Source: Coffea arabica (taxonomy: Eukaryota > Streptophyta > Magnoliopsida > Gentianales > Rubiaceae). Taken from it: a stretch of 64,000 nucleotides of DNA. Below, one piece after another: positions 23,209 to 34,731 of this stretch. The DNA lies in NCBI RefSeq assembly GCF_036785885.1, contig NC_092310.1, positions 3,348,001 to 3,412,000 on the forward strand. The letters run 5' to 3'. Each line of letters opens with the position of its first letter. Within the stretch, counting starts at the first letter, position 1. Both the position numbers and the translations under genes were made by a program. The notes under the pieces were generated by a model. The model did no database searches. It had not been told where the DNA came from and saw nothing but the letters and a program-made list of their open reading frames with translations.

Positions 23209-23830
23209 TTCAAATATTATTCAGTCTGTATTACAAACACAATTTTTAAAAATCTTTTTATCTCATATACATCACATTAAAAGTACTACAATGTTACATT
23301 TCTTTTACCGATTCTTTGGACTATGAGATTCTTTTCCCATGCTTGCTCAAAGAAATGAGACATGAGCCTTTAGTCTTCATTCTCCAGTTGAACTTAGATG
23401 CTTTAGACTTTTAGTGGAGCACTTCTTTCAGGTAAAAATAAATTTCACAAAAACATTTATATAATTATAGAAACTATTGTTCTCTTGATTTTGGATCATA
23501 AAATATTTAAAGGTCTAACATATTGATTCCTATGTTGTTGAACCTCATAGTAATTATCCAAGAACCTTTTGCAATAACATCCTGCCAAGAGATTCATAAT
23601 CCATGCTCTATTGCATGTTGAAAATCAAACAAAAAACCTTGCCCAGTCCCACGAAAATCACAATACTGTAGCACATATAATTAGTTAATCTCTGGTCTTC
23701 GTAGAGTACATATAGTCTCTGTTTGAACCATTTCTTTAGCCCAAAAAGGAAATTTATAAGCAGTGAAAGAAATGACCACATGAACAAAACAGTATGACAA
23801 AATATACTTTATCCTCCTATGATTTAGCGC

Positions 23831-25434
23831 TGATAGAGCAATTGTTGGGTACCATTTGCGATGTTATTTGGTCATAATCTTGGTTACTTACTGTGTTAAG
23901 TATTGAGATTTTGCTCAAATTTGATATTTGTGTAAATTGCAGGCGGTTGGTGTTAAAAGTGGTATTTTGGGGAGAATTTTCAGAAGATTTTTCATCTCAG
24001 GGCATGCCAACACCAGAAACTATAGAAGAATACCCAAAAGCCTGACTCGCGGGATTGGTAGCAGCAGGGCCAATTAGGAAACCCTAGACAAAGTCTTGCT
24101 CCCTGACGTTTCTTTGCTTTTCTTTTCGGCGGCTACAAAAGGGGAAGAAGGCCAGATTCACGCCATATGAATTAGATTAGTTTTTAGCTTCTTTTCTTCG
24201 ATCAGACTTTTTCTCTACTTTTCGGCGGCGAACAGAGGAAAAGCCAGAATCACGCGAGCTTAATAGATTAGCCTTTATTTCCTCCTGTCAGACAATTTTA
24301 CTCGCGGCTTTGGCTCTTGTTTGCAGCCGACTTCCTGTAGTGCTTTTCTTTTACTTTTTGCTTCAGTAAGAACACAGACCGAGAGATAATCAAGACTTTT
24401 CCTTTTGCTTTCGACGTTACTTTATTTTTCCCAATTCTTTGGCAATTGCATGGATGGAATCAATTAAACCACACGAGAGTAACACGATGAGGAGCGGCTA
24501 GATTTCTCCTCTACCCAAAGGTTGACGCGAAGGCGCGGTCCATAACATCTATGAGATCTAATCGAATTTTTATTATTTCTTCCGATTCGTTACTATTCGT
24601 GCGTTTCCTACATTAATTGTTCATGGGTATTTTATTAATTGAGTATTAATAGCCGGATATTTAATTTAATCTAATAGCCCACTGCCACGTTAATTAAATT
24701 GAATCCATAATTGTTTGTTTAGTTGACAACTAGTGGCAACCACCATAATTGATTTTATGTTGGGAAAACGTAAGATCTAGTTTAAGTAAGATCTAGTTTA
24801 AGTAAACCCTCTTAGCGTGTTTATTGGTTAGAGTTGGGTTCTTCTAATTTTAATGCAACTGGATAATTAAATTCCTACGGTCGTACCTAGGGTTGTTTTC
24901 TTGTTAAAGAAGCAGTCAATGGTCGTACCTTGACTGTCGAAAAAGTAGGGAAAAACTGGTTGTCAGAGTTTGTTGATAGTTATAACCAACCTGGTGACGA
25001 ATGAATGAAATGTCTTTGCATCGATAATCATTTAATTGGACCGTGTCTGAAAAGTTGATCATTTGGGTAGAATTTTATTAATTGTTATTTTTAGTAAATT
25101 GTACTTGTTGAGTTAACTTTTGAATTTTGTTTATTTTATTCTCATTCCTATTCCATTAAATATCCCCCAATTCTGTTTTATTGACTTGGAAAGAAACAAC
25201 TTTCTACTCGTTCCCTATGAAATCGACCCTACTTGCCACTGTCTGTTAGTTAGTGAATTTAGTCAAGTAATTAATTCTTGTATATCGGATTAAGCAAACT
25301 TTTCGGGAACAGGGTGAATCAAGTAACCCATTGTATACCTAGAGTCCCTGCTCCAGTACTTAGAATTGATTATTGACTTCTTTTGGTGGTAGTTAAGTTA
25401 TATTATTACTATTGCACAGGCTCGACACCTATCA
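23831..25434 (+). repeat. 5' LTR of the Athila-like element
   Basis: Starts TGATAG and ends ACCTATCA by analogy with the family ends defined at 14818-16316. It is collinear with 29547-31009 from position 23981. It carries a 16-bp tandem duplication, TAAGATCTAGTTTAAG (24771-24802), present once in the 3' LTR. Confidence 0.75.
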
Positions 25435-25439
25435 ATTTT

Positions 25440-25457
25440 TGGCGCCGTTGCAGGGAA
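25440..25457 (+). promoter_or_regulatory. Primer-binding site, tRNA-Asp type
   Basis: TGGCGCCGTTGCAGGGAA lies 5 bp after the 5' LTR end. It matches the complement of the plant tRNA-Asp 3' end at 16 of 18 positions by recall. tRNA-Asp priming is typical of Athila-like elements. Confidence 0.8.
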
Positions 25458-25527
25458 ACGGTGTTTTGGTTAATTTTGTTTCTTTCTAAGTTGTTCTCTT
25501 TGGATTTGTCTGGCATTTTTCTAGTTT

Positions 25528-26704
25528 ATGCCTCGTTCTTCTCGTACAAGCGATTTGATTTTCGATCCTGAAATAGAGAAGACTACGCGCCGAATTAAGA
25601 AAGAGACTAGGCAGCTCAGAGAGGAGCAATCTAGCACTGCATCTCAGGGACTTGATCCTGAGTTTGAATCAACAGATTCAAGTAGTGATAATTCAAGTGA
25701 CCCAGGCCAAGAGAATATCTCTATGGCGATTGCAAGAACACTAAGGGAGTTGGCTGCTCCGGAATTGCCCCAACAACCATTGTGCATCACATTTTCAACT
25801 TTAGCTGAGAACACCTTATTCGAACTGAAGTCAGGATTGATTCACCTTTTGTCCACATTCCATGGCCTCTCGAGTGAGGAACCACATAAATACATCCAAG
25901 AGTTCGATGTGGTATGCTCCAGTATGAAGCCTCCAGGAATTATTGAGGAACAATCAAACTTAGAGCCTTCCCCTTCTCTCTCAAGGATGCAGCAAAGGAT
26001 TGGTTGTATTACTTACCTGCAGGCAGTATTACAACATGGACCCAACTGAAAAGAAATTTTTGAAAAAATTCTTTCCTGCATCCCGGGCCGCAAGTCTAAG
26101 AAAGGAGATATGCAGCATTAATCAGTATCCCGGAGAATCCCTATATGATTATTGAGAAAGGTTCAATAAGTTGTGTACTAGATACCCACAACATCAAATT
26201 AGTGAACAACTATTGATCCAATATTTCTATGATGGACTCCAGTCGTCCGACAGAAGTATCATTGATGCTGCGAGCGGGGGAGCACTGACAAATAAGACCC
26301 CGAGAGAAGTATGGCTGCTCATTGAAGTTATTGCAGAAAATTCTCAACAGTTTGGCTTCCGTGAGAGTAACCCTACCCGTAGGGTTAACGAGGTAGAGAC
26401 GTCATCCATTCAGTAGCAGCTATCAGAGCTAACATCTTTTGTTCGCCAATTAGTTGTAGAGAACATGCATCAAGTCAAGGTCTGTGGAATCTGCACAAAC
26501 GTGGGCCACCCCATTGACTCATGCCCTATGTTGCAAGAGAAGGGAGTTGAACAAGTGAATATGGCTAGGGGCGTGTCAGCGCCTAGTAGGCAGTACGATC
26601 TATACTCCAACATATACAATCCGAGTCGGAGAGATCACCCCAATTTTAGCTATGGAAACAGGCCACAGAATTCATTTCCAAATCGTCCACCAGGGTTTCA
26701 ATAA
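25528..26704 (+). pseudogene. Retrotransposon gag (nucleocapsid) with stop codons
   Basis: Gag is the structural protein of the retroelement particle and packages its RNA. The frame opens at MPRSSRTSDLIFDPE and contains the family-typical core LRELAAPELPQQPLCI, then FELKSGLIHLLSTFHGLSSE, then DRSIIDAASGGALTNKT and AENSQQFG. A CCHC knuckle (C-x2-C-x4-H-x4-C, CGICTNVGHPIDSC) follows at about 26486-26527. A frameshift near 25980 and in-frame stops near 26070, 26155 and 26415 break it. A gag-pol linker (ETQISHMATAINRLESQ) follows at 26830. Confidence 0.85.
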
Positions 26705-27346
26705 CCATGACAACAAAAGCCTCAACCATCATCCTCAAATTCAGGAAGCTCTTTGGAGGATATTGTTAAGAGCCTGGCCATGAGTATTGCTCAATTCTAG
26801 CAGGAAACTAGATCTGGTATGAAAAATCTGGAGACTCAAATAAGCCACATGGCGACTGCAATTAATCGCTTAGAATCCCAAGTTTTTGAAAAATTTCCAT
26901 CGCAACCCGAGACAAATCCCAAGAATGAAAGTGCTATGACACTGAAGAGTGGCAAGGAAATGGAGGGGTCAAAGGCCACGAACCTAAAGAATAAAAGTGA
27001 ATAAGAGATCGAAAAGGAGATTGAAGAAAAAGAGCACATTCGCGAAGACCCTAAGGTAAAATTTACTCCTTCACCTCCTATTTAATCTAACTTACTTTCT
27101 TTTCCTTGCAGGTTGGAAAAGACAAAGAAGCAAAATAAGGAAAAGGAGATTTTAGAGGTATTTTGAAAGGTAGAAATCAATATCTCTTTGTTGGACGCGA
27201 TCAAACAAGCGCCAAAATACGCTTAATTCTTGAAAAACTTATGCATCAACAAGAAGAAGTAGAGGGGGGATGAACAAATTGTGGTAGGTAAGAACGTTTC
27301 AGCTATTTTATAAAGGAAACTATCACCTAAATGCGGAGATCCAGAC

Positions 27347-27982
27347 ATGTTTACTATCCCCTGTAAGATTGGGCGTTCTAATATCAAAAATGCCATGATA
27401 GATTTAGGGGTTTCTATTAATGTGATGCCTAAATTATTATATGATTCCCTAAATTTAGGACCTTTAAAAGAAACAGGAATAATAATTCAATTGACTGATC
27501 GTATATTTGCTTATCCGGATGGGATAGTTGAGGATGTTTTAGTGCAAGTAGATGGATTAATTTTTCCTACTGATTTTTATGTGCTTTACATGGATGATAG
27601 AAGTGCTCCAAATCCATCACCCATTATATTAGGAAGGCCATTTTTTAGTATTGTCCAGACTAAAATTGATGTTAGTAAGGGTACTCTCACGATGAAATTT
27701 GATGGAGAAATAGTCCGATTTAATATTTTTGATACAATGAAACATCTTGTTAACTCTCATTCTGTGTTTGCTATTCATGCTACTAATCTCTCTGTGCAAG
27801 AATTTTCTGAGTTTGCTTGTAGAGATAAATTCAAAGTTACTGCAATCAAGTATCATGGAATGAAAGCAATTCATGAGATAAAAAAAATTAAAAAATTAAG
27901 AAAAAATATTGCACTCAATGGATACTTGGATCCCGGAAGAGGGTTACCGATTACAAGAAAAATTGAATTACACCCAGACTAA
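27347..27982 (+). CDS. Retropepsin-like aspartic protease of the Athila-like element
   Basis: An open frame of 211 codons with the Athila-type active-site stretch MIDLGVSINVMP (D-L-G rather than D-S/T-G) and downstream ILGRPF, the conserved second motif of retropepsins. It would process the Gag polyprotein. The frame is open, but gag upstream is broken and RT is absent downstream, so cleavage in cis of an active polyprotein is not expected. The upstream linker contains stops; the chosen ATG is simply the first in frame. Confidence 0.75.
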   Translation: MFTIPCKIGRSNIKNAMIDLGVSINVMPKLLYDSLNLGPLKETGIIIQLTDRIFAYPDGIVEDVLVQVDGLIFPTDFYVLYMDDRSAPNPSPIILGRPFFSIVQTKIDVSKGTLTMKFDGEIVRFNIFDTMKHLVNSHSVFAIHATNLSVQEFSEFACRDKFKVTAIKYHGMKAIHEIKKIKKLRKNIALNGYLDPGRGLPITRKIELHPD

Positions 27983-29546
27983 AGAGTGGTGTTTAATGTC
28001 TAGCCAAAAACATTAAAGAAATGCGCTACTTGGAAGGCAATTCAAGGATTTCAATTGTATTTTATTTCATATTTGTGTGTTCAAGATCAGTGGGTTTAGG
28101 TTCTTGTTGACAAACAATCTGTATTGTAGGTCATGAGTGTTTCTGTGCAGTTTTATTCTAGGTTGGGGGCACAAATTCGTGGGCAGAAGACTTCATGTTA
28201 CAAGGCGTGCCCGCGCCTTGTATTCACCGCACATGGACATTTGTAAAATTTGGTGAATAGAGGACTTACACCCCCAAGGCATGCCCACGCCACACAGCAG
28301 ATCGTGTCAGACATATTACACCACGATAGGTAGATGACCTCGACTTCCAAGGCGTGCCCATGCCTTCCAACCTTTGCGACAACAAAAGTCAAACGCGACC
28401 AGGACCCTCTCTAATCCTATTTTTCTACTTTTTTTATTTTCTTGTTTTGTTTGGTCTTTTTAATTTCTTTTGTCTTAGTTTCCCCTTGTCTTCTCCCCCT
28501 TTGCTTCACTCCCCCTCGTGCGCCCCAGCTCGCGCAGCACCTCACACTACCGCTCGCTCGACCTCCAGCCTAAGCCAGCTGACGAACGACTCAGCGCACG
28601 CCTTCCCCTGTGCGGGAAGCCTAGCGAACCCCAGTTTTGCAGCGCTGCAAGTTTTCGCACGTATTCGGACAGAGAGTTAGGCAGCTTTCTTTCCTCATAT
28701 TGGATTCCAGTCGCCTCATCCGCCTCCCTCTTAGTGGTTTGCTGCATCGTCTTGGCTGTCAGGGAAGTTTCACCCCTTTATACTTACAATCTATTTGTCT
28801 TTGCTACATTGAGGACAATGTACGTTTTAGGTGTGGGGGGTATGGTTTCTATTATTTCTTTTTGCTTAAAACACAAAAAAAAAAGCAAAGAAAACAAAAA
28901 TAAAAAAAAAGTGTAGTTAGTTGACTTTTTCTTTTGTTTCTACATTTGTTAACTGCTAGAGTATGTTGCTATGATGGATTGCACAATCAGGGTGCACGGG
29001 TGTGTGGTTATATATGCTAGCTATGCTTTTTGGTTTTTCTTGGCAATATCGTTGAATGTTGAATATGCTAGACTTGACCCATTTTTGAAACTTTTGAGAG
29101 CTTTTGAGCCATACACAAGCACATTATTCTTGTTTGCTTCGTTTATTTGATTGAGTGGGTATCACACATGGTATTGGCTTTCTAGAACTTGCTATTTTAT
29201 ATATGTTGAGGCCACATTTTGTAGAACTGAATGCATTTGAAATGATAAGGGCATTTAGGATCTAACCCTCTTTAACTTGCTACAAACCATGCCTTTATTC
29301 TGTTTCCCAATAGTGAACCAATTTGAGCTTTTAACCTTTCCTTTTGTTTATTGGATGTGATCGATAACCCATTACTTTTTTTAGACTTTCTTGTTCACCC
29401 TTGTGTCGTTAAGGGAAGTTTGAATTTCATCGTTTGTGCAAGGCAAATGAATTTAGGGTCGCAAGTGTTGTTAGAGTAGAATTTGTATGGTGCCGTTTCT
29501 ATGCATCTGGAACAAAAAAAGGAGAAATCGTCAATAAGCTGGTGAG
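27983..29546 (+). other. Non-coding tail of the retroelement (pol missing)
   Basis: No RT/RNase H/integrase reading frame. It contains three copies of a GC-rich inverted motif, GGCGTGCCCGCGCC and variants (28204-28217, 28278-28291, 28351-28364). The ACATTGAGGACAATGT motif is near 28806. An A-rich run lies at 28868-28912, and a purine-rich tract (29512-29526) may be the old polypurine tract. Confidence 0.6.
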
Positions 29547-31009
29547 CAGAAGACTCTGTCTTCATCTCAGGGCGTGCCCACGCCAGAAACTGTAGAAGGA
29601 TATCCAAAAGCCTGACCCGCGGGATTGGTAGCAACAGGGCCAATTAGGAAATCAGGTCCACGTGAACCGCTAAGATGCATGGGATGAAAACCCCTGGACA
29701 AAGTCTTGCTCCTTAACGTTTCTTTGCTTTTCTTTTCAGTGGCTACAAAAGGGGAAGAAGGCCAGATTCATGCCATATGAATTAGATTAGTTTTTAGCTT
29801 CTTTTCTTCGGTCAGACTTTTTCTCTTCTTTTCGGCGCCGAATAGAGGAAAAGCCAAAATCACGCGAGCTTAATAGATTAGCCTTTGTTTCCTCTTGTCA
29901 GCAATTTTACTCGCGGCTTTGGCTCTTGTTTGCAACCGACTTCCTCTAGTGCTTTTCTTTTACTTTTTGCTTCAGTACGAACACAGACCGAGAGATAATC
30001 AAGACTTTTCCTTTTGCTTTCGACGTTACTTTATTTTTTCCAATTCTTTGGCAATTGCGTGGATGGAATCAATTAAACCACGTGAGAGTAACACGATGAG
30101 GAGCAGTTAGGTTTCTCCTCTACCCAAAGGTTGATGCAAAGACGCGGTCCATAACATCTGTGAGATCTAATCAAATTTTCATTATTTCTTCCGATTCGTT
30201 ACTATTCGTGCATTTCCTGGATTAATTATTCATGGGTATTTTATTAATTGAGTATCAACGGTCGAATATTTAATTTAATCTGATAACCCACTGCCACGTT
30301 AATTAAATTGAATCCGTAATTTTTCGTTTAGTTGACAACTAGTGGCAACCACCATAATTGATTTTATGTTGGGGAAACGTAAGATCTAGTTTAAGTAAAC
30401 CCTCTTAGCGTGTTTATTGGTTAGGGTTGGGTTCTTCTAGTTTTAATGCAACTGAATAATTAAATTCCTACGGTAGTACCTAGGGTTGTTTTCTGGTTAG
30501 AGAAGCAGTTAATGGTCGTACCTTGATTATTAAAAAAGTAAGGAAGAACTGGTTGTCAGAACTTGTTGATAGCTATAACAAACTTGGTGACGAATGAATG
30601 AAGTATCTTTGCATCGATGATCATTTAATTGGACCGTGCCTGAAAAGTTGATCATTTGGGTAGAATTTTATTAATTGCTATTTTTAGTAAATTGTACTTG
30701 TTGAGTTAGTTTTTGAATTTTGTTTATTTTATTCTCATTCTTATTCCATTAAATATCCCCCAATTCTGTTTTATTGATTTGGAAAGAAATAACTTTCTAC
30801 CCGTTTCCTGTGGAATCGACCCTGCTTGCCACTGTCTGCTAGTTAGTGGGTTTAGTCAAATAATTAATTCTGATATATCGGATTAAGCAAATTTTTCGGG
30901 AACATGGTGAATTAAGTAACCCATTGCGCAACTAGAGTCCCTACTCCAGTACTTAGAATTGATTATTGACTACTTTTGGTGGTAGTTAGGTTATGTTATT
31001 ATTATTGCA
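29547..31009 (+). repeat. 3' LTR remnant of the Athila-like element
   Basis: Collinear with 23981-25416, including GGGATTGGTAGCA, CACGCGAGCTTAATAGATTA and TAAGCAAA(C/T)TTTTCGGGAACA. It has an extra segment around 29658-29690 absent from the 5' LTR, and it is cut at both ends. Substitutions and indels between the two copies indicate an old insertion. Confidence 0.8.
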
Positions 31010-31474
31010 CCTCTCATATGATTTTAAAGCTATATATAACGCCCTCATAATTTGGATTAAAGTGTCAAAATGACAAAATTTGCATTCCATAATATAGTCA
31101 ACTAAAATGTCAAAAATGTCTCTATGTAAAGTTGAAAATTATTTATTAACCACAGGCGTTTATGTATATGGTTTGAAAACTATAAGGGGATTATATGCTA
31201 AAACAATAAATCATAAAGGGATTTTATGATAAACTATAAAATCATACAGAGTTAGAGTGTCATGCATATTATGTTTATATATTTTGGTTGCTTCAAACAT
31301 TTTAGTTATTAAACAAGGGTAATTTGGATATTTTCATGAATTCTATTGCAAATGATAATTTTCGTCATTTTGACACTTTAATTTAAACTATGAAGAGGTT
31401 ATATATAATTTTTGAAACTATAGAGGGATTATATAAAAAATTGCTCAACGATGGGGGTAAAGTGTATTTTGCCC
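31010..31474. mobile_element. MULE-type MITE, left-truncated (same family as 49609-50078)
   Basis: Shares with 49609-50078 the blocks GGATTAAAGTGTCAAA, TAAAGTTGAAAATTATTTAT and the TTTTGACACTTTAAT right arm, ending TTTTGCCC at 31474. The first 45 or so bases of the left end are missing, and the remnant directly abuts the cut 3' LTR at 31009/31010. Confidence 0.7.
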
Positions 31475-31777
31475 AAAACAGTACTGCTAGATTCAAACTG
31501 ATGGAATCCTCTATGGATTGAAATTGTAAATACCCTTTTTCCTTTGACAGGACGAGACTTTCTTTGTAAAGGATTCGATTCTGCAATTACTTAACTCGAG
31601 CTGAATTCATGTTGCTCCATGAACTTTCAAATCAAACTCGATAACGATGCAGTCTACTCTTTTTTTTTTATAACAATGATGACATTTCTATAATTTAATT
31701 TATCCTATTCTACTCGAAGGGGAACTTAATCTATCCTATTCTACTGGGAGGGGGAGCCTAAAAAGCCTAGGCTACTC

Positions 31778-31993
31778 TTTTTTTTTTTTACAACAAAAAT
31801 AACATTCCTATAACCTAATCTATCCAATTCTATTATAAGGGGCTAGCAGACATACAGATCTAACTGGACCAATGGGGTGTTTTAACACCTCCTTTGAATT
31901 TTTTTCACTACAAGTAGGATTTGAACCCCTGACCTATAAGCCAAAGAGGAATTTAGTCCTTTTTTGATAGCCACTGAGCTAAGAACAATGCCA
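31778..31993 (-). mobile_element. tRNA-derived SINE
   Basis: On the minus strand: box A CTTAGCTCAGTGG (complement of 31971-31983), box B GGGGTTCAAATCC (complement of 31918-31930), then a body ending in an A-run (T-run at 31778-31789). Box spacing of about 40 bp suits an RNA polymerase III promoter. A related 3' end with its own T-run lies at about 31660-31740. There is no cloverleaf, so it is not a tRNA gene. Confidence 0.7.
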
Positions 31994-34641
31994 TTTTCTC
32001 AAAACCATTAAAACTATATTGAACGGAGTTTGGGGCAAGGACTATTGTAGGTGGCAACACTTCGGAAAGGTTGACGGCAATGATTTGGTTTAAAAAAAAT
32101 TTAAGGATCAAATCTCATCTTGTGCATGAATTTTAATATCATATATGAGGTCCACAAAATTTTGTTCTATATTTATAAGTTGTTGAAAGAAAATTACATT
32201 CTAAACAAAGTAAGTTACATCTTGTGCAAATGAAACAAAATCGGTCCGAATGATTTTTTTGACAATCATTTGGACCCTTGGTCCATGGTGAACTTATTAC
32301 AATATATAGAGACCTTCTCTTATAGACTATATATCACTGTACACCATTACACTGATAATTGAGTTTGACTTGTGAGGCCGATAACTGTGGTCCGTAATAA
32401 AACTTTCATAAGACGTACTTGGTTTCTGAAATGTTCTTCACATTTCATCAAATAAAATTTTTCATTCTTCACTTTTAAAATGAAATTTTATGTTTCATAT
32501 AAAATCAAATTAGTAAAATTTAGTTGCAATCTAGATTTTTTACCTCTTTTTACCGTGAATCCATCCTGTGACCCATATGCATTCATTATTTTATGTATGG
32601 AAAGGTTGATCAGTTGCATGATGAAAAATGATCCACAATGTACAAGGAGAGTCTCTGATGCCACATCATACATTTGCACTTGTTAGTATAAAAAAATCTT
32701 TACATTGATAATATATACAATATTAATCTTATATATTTATTAATTCAAAGAATTATTGGATTAGAAAACTTAATGTGCATTCAGATACATAGATCAAGAA
32801 AATAAAATAAAAAGTGCAACGACAATTGCATATCTTTCATATTGTAGGTTTCGAGCAAATATGTCTTGATCGGGTTAAGGTAGTTGGTTTTGATATAGAT
32901 TTGAATCAACTATCGTAATATAGAGGGCAAAGGTTATGGTTAGATTAGTAGATGACCTTATATTCTTTTCAAGTGGTCTACTTGAATTTGTTTAATAAGA
33001 TTGAATCCAGATAGAGGATGAACTACATTCAACACAGGATATGGTGATGTTGAATTAGAGTAAACTAAAATTTAGAAAAGACTTCACTTAAAAGTAGCAA
33101 TAGACTTTGTTTTAGCAAACCTTAGGAGAGATAAATGTAGTTGATTGAATATGTTTAGAATAATAATATACCATCCAAATCTATTTTCAATTGAGGTACC
33201 ACATATGTTACATTTATGCATTCAAATCTACCAATTGTGATGCTTAAACAGCAACTTCTTGATCATATAGTTGGGTTTCTAATTTTTTTTAATGCTTTGA
33301 GGGATAATTTCTAAAAGTTAGTTTTTTTAGGAGTACAATGTCCTTTTTCTTTTTTTTTTGAAATATAAATTCTAGCCATATAGATAAGTGAGTTTGCTTC
33401 AGTAATCTTTCATTACAATACACTGACAATGAATTTCAATGATTTTCTTATTGTCCCATTCATCAATAGACTTCTAATTACCCTTTGGACTATTTACATA
33501 ATACTAGCATTGAGTTATTCTTGCAATATTGCTCATAAGAGGGACAAAACGAATATGACTCTCTACTTTGTAAGTTAATTTGTTTGAACTTCAAGTTAAT
33601 ATTTTAAGTAAAGGATAAAAGTAGCTTGATAAGTATATAGTCTGTATTTGAGGCTTACAATGTTTTAGCAAATGCTGGGTAATCCCCTTACTAATCAAAT
33701 TCAATGATCAATTACTAATTGATTTTCTAGATAAAGTGACCATATCCTTTAGTTAAGCATTAAGAGATGAGGCAAACCTATCATTGGAGAAGACCTTAGA
33801 ATAGTTGGTGAGGTGGTAAGGAGGTTTTCCTAATTTTTCCTTAATAAGATTTTTATTCCTCTTTTTTCTCAAAATAAACTTTTTGGCTTTGGTATTCTGG
33901 CTATTTGAAACATTTGCAAGTGACGTTCCATGAAAACTGCATTAGAGTTTACTTATTCGAGATAAGGCAAATAAATCACTCACATGCAGTCACATATTTG
34001 TTGAAAAAATTCTTAAAAGAGGAGCAAAATAATGAGTAATCTTTAACAATAAGAATAACAAGCGTGCTAACATGTTAGTAACTAATTACTCAAGAAAAAA
34101 GAAAGAAAATTTGTTAATCTATACTAAAAATTAGGAATCGCATTTTTTTTTTTACTTGGAGACACTAGAGATAGTTAGTGAAAATTAATTCTGGATCAAT
34201 GAACTTGGTGTATTGATGTTTTAGTTTAAAAATTTTCCTTCTTTTTATTGGTTAAATAGTTAACAAATGAGTTATTAGTTCTTAATTTTATTGTTTAAAG
34301 TTAGCTACTATTTTGCTTCTTTATTTTAAAATTTAATTTAATAGGCACATGATTAGACATGACTAAATTTTGTTAGTAATTGAGATAAAATTCTTCAAAT
34401 GTCCTAAATCAACTTTAAATTGGATATAATGGGAACCGGATTTGCTCTTGCTAAAACTTTATGGACTAGAACTGCACATGTACTAAATATTGAGGATCAT
34501 GATTGTTTTTGTTAAAACTTTAGGGACTAAAATTGCATATGGACTAAATATTAAGAATTAAAACTACATTTTTTTTTTCAAAAATGGAAAATTTATACCT
34601 ACAAAAAAATTAAAAGTGGCATTCAGCAAATACAGCTTTTC
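31994..34641. other. Gene-free AT-rich spacer
   Basis: No supportable gene. It contains a decayed arm of the fold-back MITE (about 32430-32540: CTTCACATTTCATCAAA, TCATTCTTCACTTTTAAAA). It also has an imperfect tandem pair at about 34445-34570 sharing TAAAACTTTA(T/G)GGACTA and ACTAAATATT. Nothing else is recognised. Confidence 0.55.
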
Positions 34642-34731
34642 AACAAATAGGATTGGTTGATTTCATATTAACTTTCAAAGACTTCTCTCATTGTGAGAGG
34701 AAATTTCTCTGTGCTCTAGAGAGAGAAAATC

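Larger units (their letters stand above)
23831..31009 (+). mobile_element. Athila-like Ty3/gypsy element, gag-protease only, 3'-truncated
   Basis: Order: 5' LTR 23831-25434, primer-binding site 25440-25457, gag (broken) 25528-26704, protease 27347-27982, long non-coding tail, 3' LTR remnant 29547-31009. No reverse transcriptase, RNase H or integrase similarity exists between protease and 3' LTR, so it is non-autonomous. The tail keeps ACATTGAGGACAATGT followed by a GTGTGGGGGG tract (28806-28840), which I associate with the post-integrase region of Athila-like elements; that points to an internal deletion of pol. The 3' LTR lacks about 150 bp at its start and about 17 bp at its end. Confidence 0.85.

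Noticed and set aside
28354..28916. Overlapping open frames in two phases at the end of the retroelement
   Set aside because: GC-rich non-coding tail of the Athila-like element; no retroviral domain or known protein pattern.
31918..31983. Possible tRNA gene on the minus strand
   Set aside because: Box A and box B are present but acceptor and anticodon arms are not; the A-tail and body show it is a SINE.
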